In this document: positions 11,007 through 23,000 of the stretch, piece after piece
Position numbering within the stretch: position 1 is the first letter of the stretch
How the letters are laid out: each line of letters begins with the position of its first letter
Source: Dicaeum eximium
Taxonomy: Eukaryota; Chordata; Aves; Passeriformes; Dicaeidae
NCBI GenBank assembly: GCA_013396995.1
Contig: VWZP01005848.1
Coordinates: forward strand, 31,367-95,366
Direction of reading: 5' to 3'
DNA: 64,000 nucleotides
Translations under genes and position numbers: made by a program
Notes under the pieces: generated by a model
The model's input: the letters and a program-made list of their open reading frames with translations, nothing else
Told to the model about the DNA's origin: nothing
Databases searched by the model: none

Positions 11007-11350
11007 CGCGCCCCCTCCGCGCCTTCTGGCCAATCAGCGCGCGGGGTGCCAGCCCGACAGCCAATCAGTGCGCGGCACGCCCGCCCCCGAGGCGGGTTTG
11101 AACGGCGGCGCGCGCTCAGTAACGGCGCAGAGCGTGAGGGGGGCGGGGCCGCGCTCTGAGGGAGCCCGGGAGGAGCCCGGGGAGGGCGGCCCGGCCTCGC
11201 CGCTTCCCCCTTTCCCCCCCGAATTCCCGGCCCGGGACGGGGGCCGGAGCGGTGGCAGTAGCCTCCGGTGCTGCCCCGGAAGCCCTCGGGAGGAGGAGGA
11301 GCCGCCAGAGCCGCGCCGCTTACCCCGGAATCGCTGAAGTTGGAGTCTTT
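10960..11350. promoter_or_regulatory. NCAPH: NCAPH CpG-island promoter with CCAAT pair and CHR-like element
   Basis: CpG island with CCAATCAG at 11030-11037 and 11061-11068 (31 bp apart, the spacing typical of NF-Y pairs in G2/M promoters) and a TTTGAA cell-cycle-homology-like element at 11097-11102. NCAPH is a cell-cycle gene, so such a module is expected. The CCAAT-CCAAT-CHR order, however, reads more naturally for transcription to the right, so the promoter may be bidirectional. Confidence 0.55.
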
Positions 11351-12059
11351 GGGATCACCGAGTCCGAGCTGGGCCCGGTCCCCACCCTGTCAGTGAGTGC
11401 AACGTCCAGGCCTTCCCCGGGACCCTCTCGGTGTGTTCCCACATTCCCTGTGACCCTCCCGGTGTGTTCCTATATTCCCTGTGACTCTCCAGGTATGTTC
11501 CTATACTCCTTTTGCCCCTCCAGGTGTGTCCCGATATTCCCCGTGACCCTCCAGGTATATTCCCACATCCCGGTGTATTTCCACATTCCCCGTGATTCTC
11601 CAGGTGTGTTCCCACACTCCCTGTGAGCCTCACCCGGCTCCAGGCCTCACATCCCGGACAAAGGGGTCATTCCTGGGAGAGCCCCGAGCTCTGTGCCTGA
11701 GGCAAAGCTCCACCAAGAGGGAAAGAAATCCATGGCTTTTCCTTCTGGAGCATCCCTTGTGCTCTGGGAGATTTAGGAAAAAATTGGGATGGCCTAGATG
11801 TGCCAGATCCGTCCCCAAAGCTTGGGAATTCCATTGCATTCCAAAGTTTGGGAAGAGGGACTTGAATCCACCCGGAGCAGGAGCTTTTCCAGCATTCCCA
11901 GGCCGGCATTCCCAGCCGAATCCTTGGATTTAGGAGCGCTGCCGCTGGATGCCGCCGTTTTTCCCGGCGGTTTTTCCCGGCCGAGCCGCTGGATGGAGCA
12001 GGAGGAAAAGCCATGAATTGATATCCGCAGGAATGATTCCCTGGATTTCCCCTCCCCGC

Positions 12060-12165
12060 ATGGAGCAGCCAAAGGGTGACAGAATTGTGGAATTGTTGAG
12101 GTTGGAAAACACCTCTGGGATCATTAAATCCGAGCTCCAGCGTGGGATGGAGCCGTGGGATCTCC
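12060..12165 (-). mobile_element. CR1 LINE 3' fragment
   Basis: GAATTGTGGAATTGTTGAGG then TTGGAAAACACCTCTGGGAT matches the reverse-complement 3' end of the CR1 family seen again at 57215. Confidence 0.6.
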
Positions 12166-13709
12166 CGCTGTGGGGGAAATCCGGATTTAGGGAATGGTGT
12201 CCCTATCCGGCATATTCCACGCTCCTGGGAAGGGCTGATCCGAGGAAAAGCCACCCAGCCCTGTCCCCAGGACGGGAGTGACAGTTGGGTTTTCACAGAA
12301 CCCCTTCCCAACACAGCCATCCATCATGGAAAATCCCATTTTTCCTAAGGAATACATGGATTTAGAGGGGATCCTTAACCCCCAAATCCCGGTTTTGATT
12401 TTGGCTCCATCCGTCCCTCCGGAGCCGGGCTCCATTCCCGTCAGGACGGAGCCAGAGGGATCTCAGCTCTGCCTTCATCCAACCCCAAAAATGGCAAAGG
12501 AATCAACGCTTGGAGCCCAGAATCTCCTTGGAAGAGCAGCCTGGAATCTCCTTGGAAGATTCCAAGCACCCGGGAGACTCTGGCCAATTCCCAAACCTGG
12601 AGGATTTGAAACACTTTGGGGTTTTTTTGTGCCCCGATAATTTGGGGGCTGAGCAATGGGGTCGGTCCCTTCCCTCGGCTGCTCCAGGATGAGTGGGAGG
12701 GGCTGGAAAATCCCGGGCTGAGTTTGGGCTGTGCTTTCCCGGGAGCAGCCCCGTGCTTTCCGTGGTAAACAAATCAATCTCTGCAGCCGAGCCCATCCCG
12801 GAGGAGACTCCAAGGAATTCTGATGGGTTTTATGCCCGAATAAATCATTCCTGCCCTGGCAACGGCGATGGATTTTTCCCCGGCATCAGCAGGAACATTC
12901 CCGGATGGAAGTGGGAATTGAGGGAATGGATCACTGTGACAGCAATGGTACAAAGGGCTTTGATCCCTTCCCGGCTCCAGAAATCCCTGCCAGGACTAGG
13001 GAAAGCTTCGATTCCCAGCTCCCCACGTTCCAGAGGGGTTTGCATTCCTGAAATCCCCTGGAAGGTGCAGGGAGAGGTTTGCTTCGGGAGCTGGGAAGGA
13101 GGAATTGGGAGCGGGAGCTGCTGGGGCTTTTGGGACGGGTTTGGGAGGATTTGGGACACTGGGATGTCCCCTGGGTACAGGGTGGGAAGCTTGGAAAAAG
13201 AGGAGAAAACAGGGATTGGGAAACTTGCCTGGAATGCTCAGGGAAGGGGCAGGGAATCCCACCCCTGGGACCACCTGACCATTCCCTGGCCATTCCCTGA
13301 ATGGAAGCCTGGAAAATGCTTGGATTTGGGATTTCAGGGCATTCTCCCCCTGTTTTCCCCCTCCAGTGCCGTGTTTGGAGCTGGAGGCGCAGGGGAAGCT
13401 CGGGAGAGGGAAATGGGTTGGATCCTTCCAAGATTTTCTTGGGAAGCTCCGTTGTGCTGGCTGCTGTACGTGTCAGCTGGGATGAATTCTTTTCCCTTTA
13501 GTGGGAATGCTCTGGAAGAGTCTGAGTGTGGCAGACCTCAGGATGGCCCCAATCCCTTTTCATGCTCCTCATTCCCTGGGAATGGCCCCAATCCCTTCTC
13601 CTGCCCCTTATTCCCAGTGAGCAGTGAGGATCTGACCTTGGGTGTTCCCATTCCCTGTGTTTTATCCCCAGTTCTTGTGCCACAAATCCCAGGATTTCCC
13701 AGATTTTTG

Positions 13710-13805
13710 GTGCCCTGTCCACCCTGGTCTTGGACACTCCCGGGGTGCAGGAGCAGCCACAGCTCCTCTGGGAATTCCATCCCAGCCCCTCAGGGAGGAA
13801 TTTCA
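13710..13805 (-). mobile_element. CR1 LINE 3' fragment
   Basis: Reverse-oriented CR1 words (TGGTCTTGGACACTCC, then CAGCTCCTCTGGGAATTCCA and CCCAGCCCCTC). Confidence 0.55.
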
Positions 13806-15514
13806 TCCTAAAAAAATCCTGGCTAGAGAGTGGATCCCGCAGGATTCCTTAAATCCTCCTGCAACCCCTCAGTGGCTTCAATGAATAATTAATTTCTAAT
13901 TAAGCCCATCGGAGCATCCTGTGGAAGCAATTCCCTCTCTCCTCTTTTTCCTCTCTTCCCTCTGGAGCCCAGGAGGTTCCTCAGCCCCGGAAACACCAAA
14001 TCCAATTGAATTGCTCATTTCCCGCCCCAAAATTCCCACCCAGCCCGGCAGTTCCTGCTCGGAGCTCAGTAATTACCGGGTAATTAACGCTAATTACTGC
14101 TGGGAATGAGCTGGAATTCTCCACCCTCCAGAAACCCCAAATCTGCCCCAAAATGAAACTGGGCATTCCTGAAAAACATGAATTCGCTTTGATCTGGATA
14201 TTTTGAATCCAAATCGTTCCTCCCTGAGCTCCGATTTTTTGGGAAGCATCGCAGAGTCCCCTGGGTGCCATGGAAACTGCGGGATCTGCCCCGGGAGCCG
14301 TGAGCTGCCTTGAATTCCCGTTTTTTAAAATTTTCTGGGGTATTTTGGACTTGGCATTAAGCAAACATTTATGCAAAACGCTGGAATGCATCCATGGAAA
14401 TGAGGCTGAACCAGAGCGGGAATTCAGCGGGATGGGCTCGCTCAAAGCTGCAGATCCTGCTCAGGAAGCACCAAAAATGACAAAATTCGGGGGTTTTTGG
14501 GTCACCCCCTGATTTTGGGGGCAGTCCCATGGAATTGGAGACGAAGGGATAACCCAAAGCCCCGGGAATGTGGCATTCCCTTTCCATGTGTGGCTGAGGG
14601 GGATTTTTGTACCCAATAGAGGCTCAACCTTATTTTATGGGGTGGGGGTGAAATTCCGCATTAGGGACAGCCTTGGAAAGGGATGGGATGATCATGATGG
14701 ATCCGTTGGGATCTGATCCCGCTGGGAAGGGGATCCAGCCTGGCATTCAGGGGAAGCTCTGTCAGGAACATGTGGATGTTTATCCCTTCCCTCCTTTTTC
14801 CTGGATGAAATCGCCGATGGAAAACCAACAGCTGGAGTTTACGGGGCCCGTGGGAAGGAGCCGAGCCCGGGAACGCCGCTTTAATTAAAATCCAGAATTC
14901 CAGCCAGTCGGAACCGCCGCCGGGGGCTGCATGCTCCTGCAATTCCCACCTGGAATGTTCCTCTTGGAAAGGCATGGATTGCTCATTCCCGGATTTGGGA
15001 AGCCCAGCCCAGGATCCAGCAGGGACACTGGAAACTCTGGGAATTGCCTGGAGAGCGGAGCAGCCCCAAGCCCTGGCCGTGCTCCAGGAGGGATCGGAGC
15101 CTTTTCCATCATTTGGGAATCAATGCTGCCCTCCCAGCCCTGAACCCTGAACTTGAGGAGGTATTTTGGGAATTGTCCCTTTTCCTGTTTTGGTGACGTT
15201 TCAGGGCAAACCCTTCCCACCCAGGGTGCCCCAAACCCATCATCCATCTTTTTTATGGAATTTTAGCTGTTCTACCTTTTCCACCTCTTCCCGCTCCCAG
15301 CCCTGCTCCCCTCGTTAAGGGACAACAAACCATTCTCCACATCAAAGGAATATTTATCCATGAAAATCCATGCTGGGACAATCCCGAGACGCTTTGGGAA
15401 GGACGCTTGGGTTCCCTCTCTCTTGGGATGCTCCCATGGGAAGAACTTCCCAGAAAGCTCCTTCCAGCTGCCACCACCCGAATCCCCAATTCCCCAGGGA
15501 TGTCAGAGTCACAG

Positions 15515-15602
15515 GAATGGGATTTGGGGTGGATATTCCAGCAGGAATGGGATTTGGGGTGGATATTCCAGCAGGAATGGGATTTGGGATGGATATTCCA
15601 AG
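15515..15602. repeat. 31-bp tandem repeat, about 3 copies
   Basis: Units of AGGAATGGGATTTGGGGTGG followed by ATATTCCAGC in the NCAPH-TACR1 intergenic region. Confidence 0.9.
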
Positions 15603-17084
15603 GAAAAGGGGGATTTCCCATGCTAAATTTTGCATTATAATGATTGTGTCCATTTTTCAGCTGGACACGGGGTTTTGGGGCAGGGTTTAGGGGAGGAATA
15701 AATTCCAAAATCCCAGAATCCTGGAATGGGGAGGGCTGGAAGGGCCCATGGCGGGTCCTGAAGGCTGAAAATTAAAATTTTTTTGGGATTATGGTGATTT
15801 TAATGGGAAATAAACTCTGGGAGCTCCTGGGCTGGGCTCTGTGACCTCACAGCAGGGCCCCAGCAAGGACACGGAAATCCCAAAAAACCCAAATGCCGTC
15901 ATTCCCTGTGGGAACGCTCTGTAAACAGCGGATCCTGCACTTCCATCCTGGAATGCTCGGCCGTGAGGAGCCCTTGAGGGACAGAAAATAAAAACAACAA
16001 TAAAGACAAGGATGGGTGGGGCAATCCCAGAAAAAACGCTCTGAACAATGGGAATTGCTCCCGGATGGATCCTTGGTTTCAGCTTCCAAAGGCGCCGCTG
16101 GATCCTTGGCTGCCACTTCCAAAGGCGCCGGGGTTTTTCTGCCAAACAGAACCAAAGCAGGGCCAGGCCTGCTTGAATCCCCAAATCCAACAAAATCCCC
16201 AAATCCAGGGGTTGGTGCTGGGGGAGGGACAGTCCCACATGGAATAGGGGGTAAAGGATGGGTTTAGGGGTGGATTTTGGAGCAGATCCCAAGGGTGGAT
16301 GGGAAGGGATTTGGGATTTGCTGCTCGTGTTCAGCGAGAACAGAAATTTTGGCATTTCAGGACACAAAGCTGAGATTAAAACCAAAGGTTTCAGGGTCAG
16401 GACGTGGCTCCAGGCTGGGATTTGGGATCTGGGGTTTGAGATCCATCCAGGGGATGGGAACAGAGCAGGGATTGGGACATTTCTCCAGAGTTCATCCCTC
16501 ATTTCCCCAGCATTCCAGTGAATCCATTTAGGAGCCCAATTTCCACACCCCAGATGAGAACATGAAGCAGCAGCTGGGAGCCAATTCCCCCCAAATTGTC
16601 CTCAGATTTGTGGCTTTGTTCCCAACAAGTCAAGTTTATCCACTTGGGCTTTCATTTCCTTTTCTCCTCACTCTGGGTGTGTGCTCATCCAGGGAAAATT
16701 ATCCATCAGAACAGGAATATTCCATAAACCCATACAGACATCACAAACCTCATGGTTTTTGCAAAGGAAAAAAAAATTCCCTGATTAAAACAAAAGCCAG
16801 GAGGTGGAAGGGAATCCTCCAAACTCTGGGGGTGAAACCGGCTCTGGAGAATTCCTGATCTCCCTCTGTGGTGGGTTTGGTTGAATTCTGGAGAGAAACC
16901 CGGCTCTGTCCCGTTCCTGCACCCCCTCCATCTCCAACCAAGCAGTGAAAACACTCCTGGTGTCCGGCCCCACAGCGGAACACACGGATCTCATCCCGAG
17001 GAAAAGAGACAGAAAAACAGCGCGGGAAACGCCGGCACGGCACAAGCAGGGCGGTGACACCGCGGTGGCACGGAGGGGACATCC

Positions 17085-20000
17085 CTAGGTCAGGGTGTTG
17101 GAGTAGAAACTGAAGCTCTCGGAGACCGTCTTGGAGTCGCTGCGGGAGGAGCCGTTGGAGGTCATGTCCAGGGAGAGCCGCTCGGCCCGGCCGGGCTCGT
17201 CCAGCTCCTCGTCGGCCGCGCCGAGCGCCAGGGCCACGGTGGTGGTGTCCATGCGGCTGAGCTTGGACACGGAGCTGTGCGTGGGCAGGAACCGCGCCGA
17301 GCGCAGCTCCAGCCCCTCGTACTCGCCGGCGCTGACCCACGGGCACCACCGGAACGCGTGCTTGAACCCCAGCCGGAACCTGGCCACAGGGACGGGACAG
17401 ACAGGGAGTGGGCCAAGGGGGAGGGATGGACATGGACAAAGGAACAGGATGGACATGGCCAAAGGAACGGGATGGAGATGGACAAAGGAACAGGATGGAC
17501 ATGGACAAAGGAACGGGATGGACATGGACAAAGGAACGGGATGGACATGGACAAAGGAACGGGATGGACATGGACAAAGGAACGGGATGGCCAAAGGAAC
17601 GGGATGGACATGGCCAAAGGAATGGGATGGACATGGCCAAAGGAACGGGATGGACATGGACAAAGGAACGGGATGGAGATGGACAAAGGAACAGGATGGA
17701 GATGGACAAAGGAACGGGATGGAGATGGACAAAGGAACGGGATGGACATGGACAAAGGAACGGGATGGACATGGACAAAGGAACGGGATGGACATGGACA
17801 AAGGAACGGGATGGACATGGACAAAGGAACGGGATGGACATGGACAAAGGAACGGGATGGACATGGACAAAGGAACGGGATGGACATGGACAAAGGAACG
17901 GGATGGACATGGACAAAGGAACGGGATGGACATGGACAAAGGAACGGGATGGACATGGACAAAGGAACGGGATGGACATGGACAAAGGAACGGGATGGAC
18001 ATGGACAAAGGAACGGGATGGACATGGACAAAGGAACGGGATGGACATGGACAAAGGAACGGGATGGACATGGACAAAGGAACGGGATGGACATGGACAA
18101 AGGAACGGGATGGAGATGGACAAAGGAACAGGATGGAGGTGGACAAAGGAACGGGATGGAGATGGCCAGAGGAATGAGGAAAGACATGGAGATGGCCAAA
18201 GGAAGGGGGAGATAAAGCTGAGCTTTTCTAAGCATGACAAATTGTGATCTTTCACTGGGGGGAGGAAAAACCCACTGAGAAACTAAAAACCTGCCGAGAA
18301 ATGGAAAACCCCCTGAGAAACGGAAAACCCCCCGTAAACCCCAATTAGGAGTTGGGATTGTTTCAGTTGATGTTTGCACTCAAAATCCACAGGGATTAGG
18401 AAAGACTCCAGGTGAGAATTGTGCCACCCCCACCTCTGCTGTAAGTGGCAGAGGGCGGGACAGAACATCCCAAAAACCCCATCCATCCTCTCCTCCGGGC
18501 CCCCTCTCCGCGTCTCCCCCGCACATTCCCGCGGCGCTCCCACCTGTCATTGAGGCAGCAGTAGATGATGGGGTTGTACATGGTGGAGCTCATGGCCAGC
18601 CACATGACGGCCAGGTAGACCTGCTGGATGAAGCTCTGCAGGTACCACTGGGGCCGCAGGTACTGCAGCGTGAAGTAGACGTGGTAGGGCAGCCAGCAGA
18701 GCGCGAAGGTGCACACCACCATGATCATCATCTTCACCACCTGCCATGGGAGAGAGCGATCCTGCAGCCGTTCCAGCCTCGGGAATGGCCTTTCCAACCG
18801 GGAATGTGTGGGCAGCACCTTGGTTAAACCCCATTTGTGGAGAGGGTGTCCTGAGCCCATCCACTGGTCAGTCCACCCTCTGGAATGGCCCTTCTGACCA
18901 GGAATGTGCAGGCAGCAGGTTAAACCCCATTTGTGGAGAAGGTGTCCTGAGCCCATCCATTGGTCATTCCACCCTCTGGCATGGCCTTTCTGACCAGGAA
19001 CACAAGGTCAGTATCTCAGTTGAACCACAGCCGTGGAGAAGTTCAGAGGACTCTGCTCCATCTCAACCACCAAGTCCTCACCTGCTCCCTAACGAAGGGT
19101 TTGGGGCTGGGACTCTCCATGGATTATGGATCCAGCCATGCCCAGAATGCCTCACCTTGTGCTTGGCCCTGACCTGCTCACGGCTGAGATTGGCCAGGAA
19201 TTGTGGATCCAGCCCCTCCCGGCATCGCTCACCTTCCTCTTGGCCGACACCTGCTCGTGGTAGCGGTCGGAGGAGTCTCCAGGGATGGCGCTGGCCCAGA
19301 GCGTGCGGCCGACGGCGGCGTAGGCGCAGCCCATCACCAGCAGCGGCAGCAGGTACAGCAGCACGGTCATGGAAAAGTGGTACCTGGAAAAAAACGGGGT
19401 AATCCCTGAGGATCCAGCACTGGGAATGCCGTGGGAGCACTGGGAATGCTGTGGGAACTCTGGCAATGCCATGGGAGCACTGGGAATGAAAGCCATGGAT
19501 CAGTGAGGACTTCAGTTAGAGAGGAGCTGGTTTAAAAGGAAATCCAATAATTCCAGGTTTAAGCACAGGAGGGGATGGAGGCTCGGACCTTGCAGAAAAT
19601 CCTGGAGAGTCCTCTCTTCCCTAAAAACTGAGTCCACAAATGTGGCTGGTGCCGGCTTGGAAAACTTCCCAAATCCTGCCTGGTTAGTGGGAATTTTATT
19701 CCCAAGGCTTTGGGGCCTCTGGGTGGATTTTTGCACTCCGGTCCCAGCTCCTGCATCTTTCCAAGGATTTGGACTCCAGTCCAGGCCCTGCAGCTCTGCT
19801 CCCGCTCCTCTTCCCAGGAGCTTGCATTGAATCCCAGCTCCAGAGGGTGAGGAACGGCTCCGGGAATTCTCCCGCAGGGAACGGGGCTGGCCTGGCCCCG
19901 CTGCTGCTCGGTACCAGAATCTGATTTTCCCGGCCCTAATTCCATTTGGGATGGGCTTGGCGGGGCTGGATTTTGTTTTGCTCATCCCAGAGGCGTCTCG

Positions 20001-23000
20001 GCGGCTCCAGAGGAGGGTTTTGTTGCGGTTCCCATGGAATTCCAGATCCTCAGAGCGCTGCAGGAATGTCTGGAGGAGCTGCGGGTAACGTCAGCAGTGC
20101 AGAGCCTCATTCCCAGAGGGGTCTGAGCTCCGAGAGCCGTTCCAGACAGCTCCGGGAATTCTTTTGGGATGCCAGGCATGGAAAAGCAGCGGGAATTGTG
20201 CCTGCAGGATTCCTGGGATCGGAGCACTCGGGGAAATTTGGGCTTGCAGCTGGAAGGATTTTAGGATCTGGTGCAGGATGGAGGATCCCGTGGGAATCGT
20301 GGGATGCTTGAGGACAGAGCCGCCACCTCCTTTTCCCTGGCAAATCCTGGGAATGGTGGCATGGAAGGGACGTCCTTGAATTCCCAGAGGATCCAGGGGC
20401 AGCTTCTCCCTTCCCTCAAAACCCCAGACAGCTGCTGATGGAATTTCTGATCCCTTTGGGAAGCAGGGATCGACTGCTGGACGGAATCCCGCAGAATTCT
20501 CAGCTCCGGCTGAGAACAGGGATGTTTTCCAGGGAAAAACCAGCCCTGGTACCCTCTGCACCCCGGGGTTGTGCTCCCCAGAGGTTTTCCAGAGGAATTC
20601 CCTCCCAAAAGTGTTGGAAGTCTCCTGTTTTGCCTGTTTTTTTCCTCCTGTTTTCCCTGGGAACTGGAAAAAGGACAGAATTTTTTCCCCCTGGTGCCAC
20701 AAACGGAGCAGCTGCCACCGGAGCGTTCCTGGAATAACCACTCCGAGGCCATGGAGCGGGGAAAGGGCTGGAATGCCCCTCTGGAATGACCCAAACACCT
20801 GTCCTGAGTTATTTAGGGCAGGAAAATCCCATCCCAGGATCTGCTCACGGAATTCCCGAGGACTGGAGACGCCGCCGAGCTGCGAGTTCCTCCCAGTCCC
20901 CAAATTCTTGGGGATTTCCCATCCCAAAGCTGCCAGGGATCTCCTTTCCCAGCTTTCCAGAGCACGGGATGCAGATCCCTTGTGGATTCAACGGCGGCGT
21001 TTCCTTTGGGATCAGCCTTTGGAAAAGCCACGGGAATGATCCGTCCCAGTCTGTGGCTGCCTCATTTCGGGCTGGGAATCTCGGAATATTCTGGGCTGGA
21101 AGGGACCCCCGAGGATGGGGTGAGGTTGGAAAAACCTCGTCAGTGCCAGTCTGGGAATGAGGTGACAAAGGACACCAGGGAGGGTTTGGCACTGGCCACT
21201 CTGGGATCTGACACCTGCCCTGGCTCCAGTGGAATTCCAGAGCGGAATTCCACAGCCCCAGTTCCTTCTTCTCAGGGCTGGAGATCACAAACTCCTTTTG
21301 TATTCCCTATTTTATTCCCTATTTTATTCCTCTCCCCGTTTTTTAAATCAACATTTAACTGACATTTAACTCCCCTTGGCAAACCATTCCCAGACCCTTT
21401 GGAAATTCCAGGAACTAATTTCCTCTTTTCCTCTTTATTTTCCCTTTCCCTTTTCCCCTTTCCCTTTTCCCTTCCTCCATTTTCCCTCCCTTTCCCTCCA
21501 TTTCCCACATTCCCCACATTTCCCCGCTCCCACTCACGTTTTTCCGGACTCAGCTCCGCCGGGCTCCGGCCACTCCACGAGGCAGACGAAGCGTCCCGGG
21601 AGCTCGGTGGTGACGGAGAAATATCCCTGGGGAAAAGCCAGCAGGAGCGCCAGGAGCCAGATCAGCCCAATCAGAGCCTTGGTGGCCGCGGCCGAGAGGC
21701 GCGGCCGGAGCGGGTGGATGATGGCCATGTACCTGTGTGGGAATAGTGGGAATGAGGGCTGGAAAATCCCTGAGTTCCCTTTAGGAACAGCGGGAATCAG
21801 GGCTGGAAAATCCTGGAGTTCTGGGTCTGGGAACAGCTGGAATCAGGGCTGGAAAATCCAAATATTCCAGCTTTGGAAAAGGTGGGAATCAGGGCTGGAA
21901 AATCCCAGAGTTCCCTTTGGGAAAACAAAGGATGGGGTGGGAATTTGGGAGCTGAGGGAGCTGCCAGGCCCTGAATTCTGTGGGATTTTCCTGAGGGGCC
22001 GCAGTGCCAGCCCCGATCCCAAATTTCCTGCCATTGTCCGGAGTGTTCGGAACAACTTCCGCTTGTTTTTCTTTCGTGCCCAGGGCTGGAGCAGCTCCAG
22101 GGAAAGGAGGGGATGGAGGAACTTCCAGCAAAAATCCTGCATGGATCCATGATGGATCCCACACAAAATCCCATTGTGGGATTCCCGGAGGAGCCGTGGA
22201 TTCCCCTGGATCCCGGGAAGTGTCCGAGGCCCGGCTGGACAGGTTTGGAGCAGCCTGGGACAGGGGAAGGGGCACTGGATGAGATCTGAGGTCCTTCCCA
22301 ATCCAGGATTCCCAGATTCTGTGGATCAAAGCACAATCCCCACTTGCTCCGTGCTGGCTTTTCCCAGTTTTTCCAGTTGTGTATCCCGGGAATTGCCTGC
22401 AGGGAGTGGGGAGGGAGAGGAACTGGGCAGAATTCTGCTGCTCCCAGCTCCTGCTCCAGATCCCATCATGCTGCTGGACTTTGGGAACACGAGGCTCATT
22501 CCACGCTGCTTCCCTGATTTTTGGTGGGAATCAGGAATTCCAGCCCCATCCAACCTGGCCCTGCTGCTCCTGATCCTGGTTCTGCCCATTCCCAATCCCA
22601 GTTCCAGCTCTCCCCAATCCCAGTTCCAGCTCTCCCCATTCCCACAGATCCTTCTGCTGCCAGCCAGGAGCAATTCCTCCCTTCCAGGCTCCTGGAACAA
22701 ATTCCTGCTTTTCCTGCCTTTCAGCTCCATTGTCAGGTCCCAGACACAGGAAAAAGAGAATTTTCCCAAGGTTTGGGGGTGCCTGGAGGGGCTGAGGATG
22801 GGATTTGTTCCCTTCCCGATTCCTGGAATTTGGGATGGACCTGGAGCACACGGAGGCTGCAGCTTCCAGGTGGGAGCCTGGATTTTTTTGGGAAAACCGA
22901 GCCTCTTTTCAGGGTTTGCAGGTGCAGGAAGATTTTTTGGGAATGCTAATCCTCAAAAAATTCCAGCCCCCGCCTCCCAGACCTTCCTGTTTTACTGCAG

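Larger units (their letters stand above)
11350..17084. other. Intergenic region between NCAPH and TACR1
   Basis: Starts with a pyrimidine-rich degenerate repeat (CCTCCAGGTGTGTTCC-like units, about 11410-11630). Contains decayed CR1 pieces at about 12060-12165 and 13710-13805, AT-rich homeodomain-motif islands at 13880-13906 and 14070-14100, and a 31-bp repeat at about 15515-15600. No recognisable protein-coding exon or RNA gene was found. The right part (about 16.5-17.08 kb) is probably TACR1 3' UTR. Confidence 0.6.

Noticed and set aside
16750..18255. Open frames of 280-500 codons on both strands
   Set aside because: They run through the stop-free 23-bp minisatellite; only 17085-17379 (TACR1 exon 5) inside them is coding.
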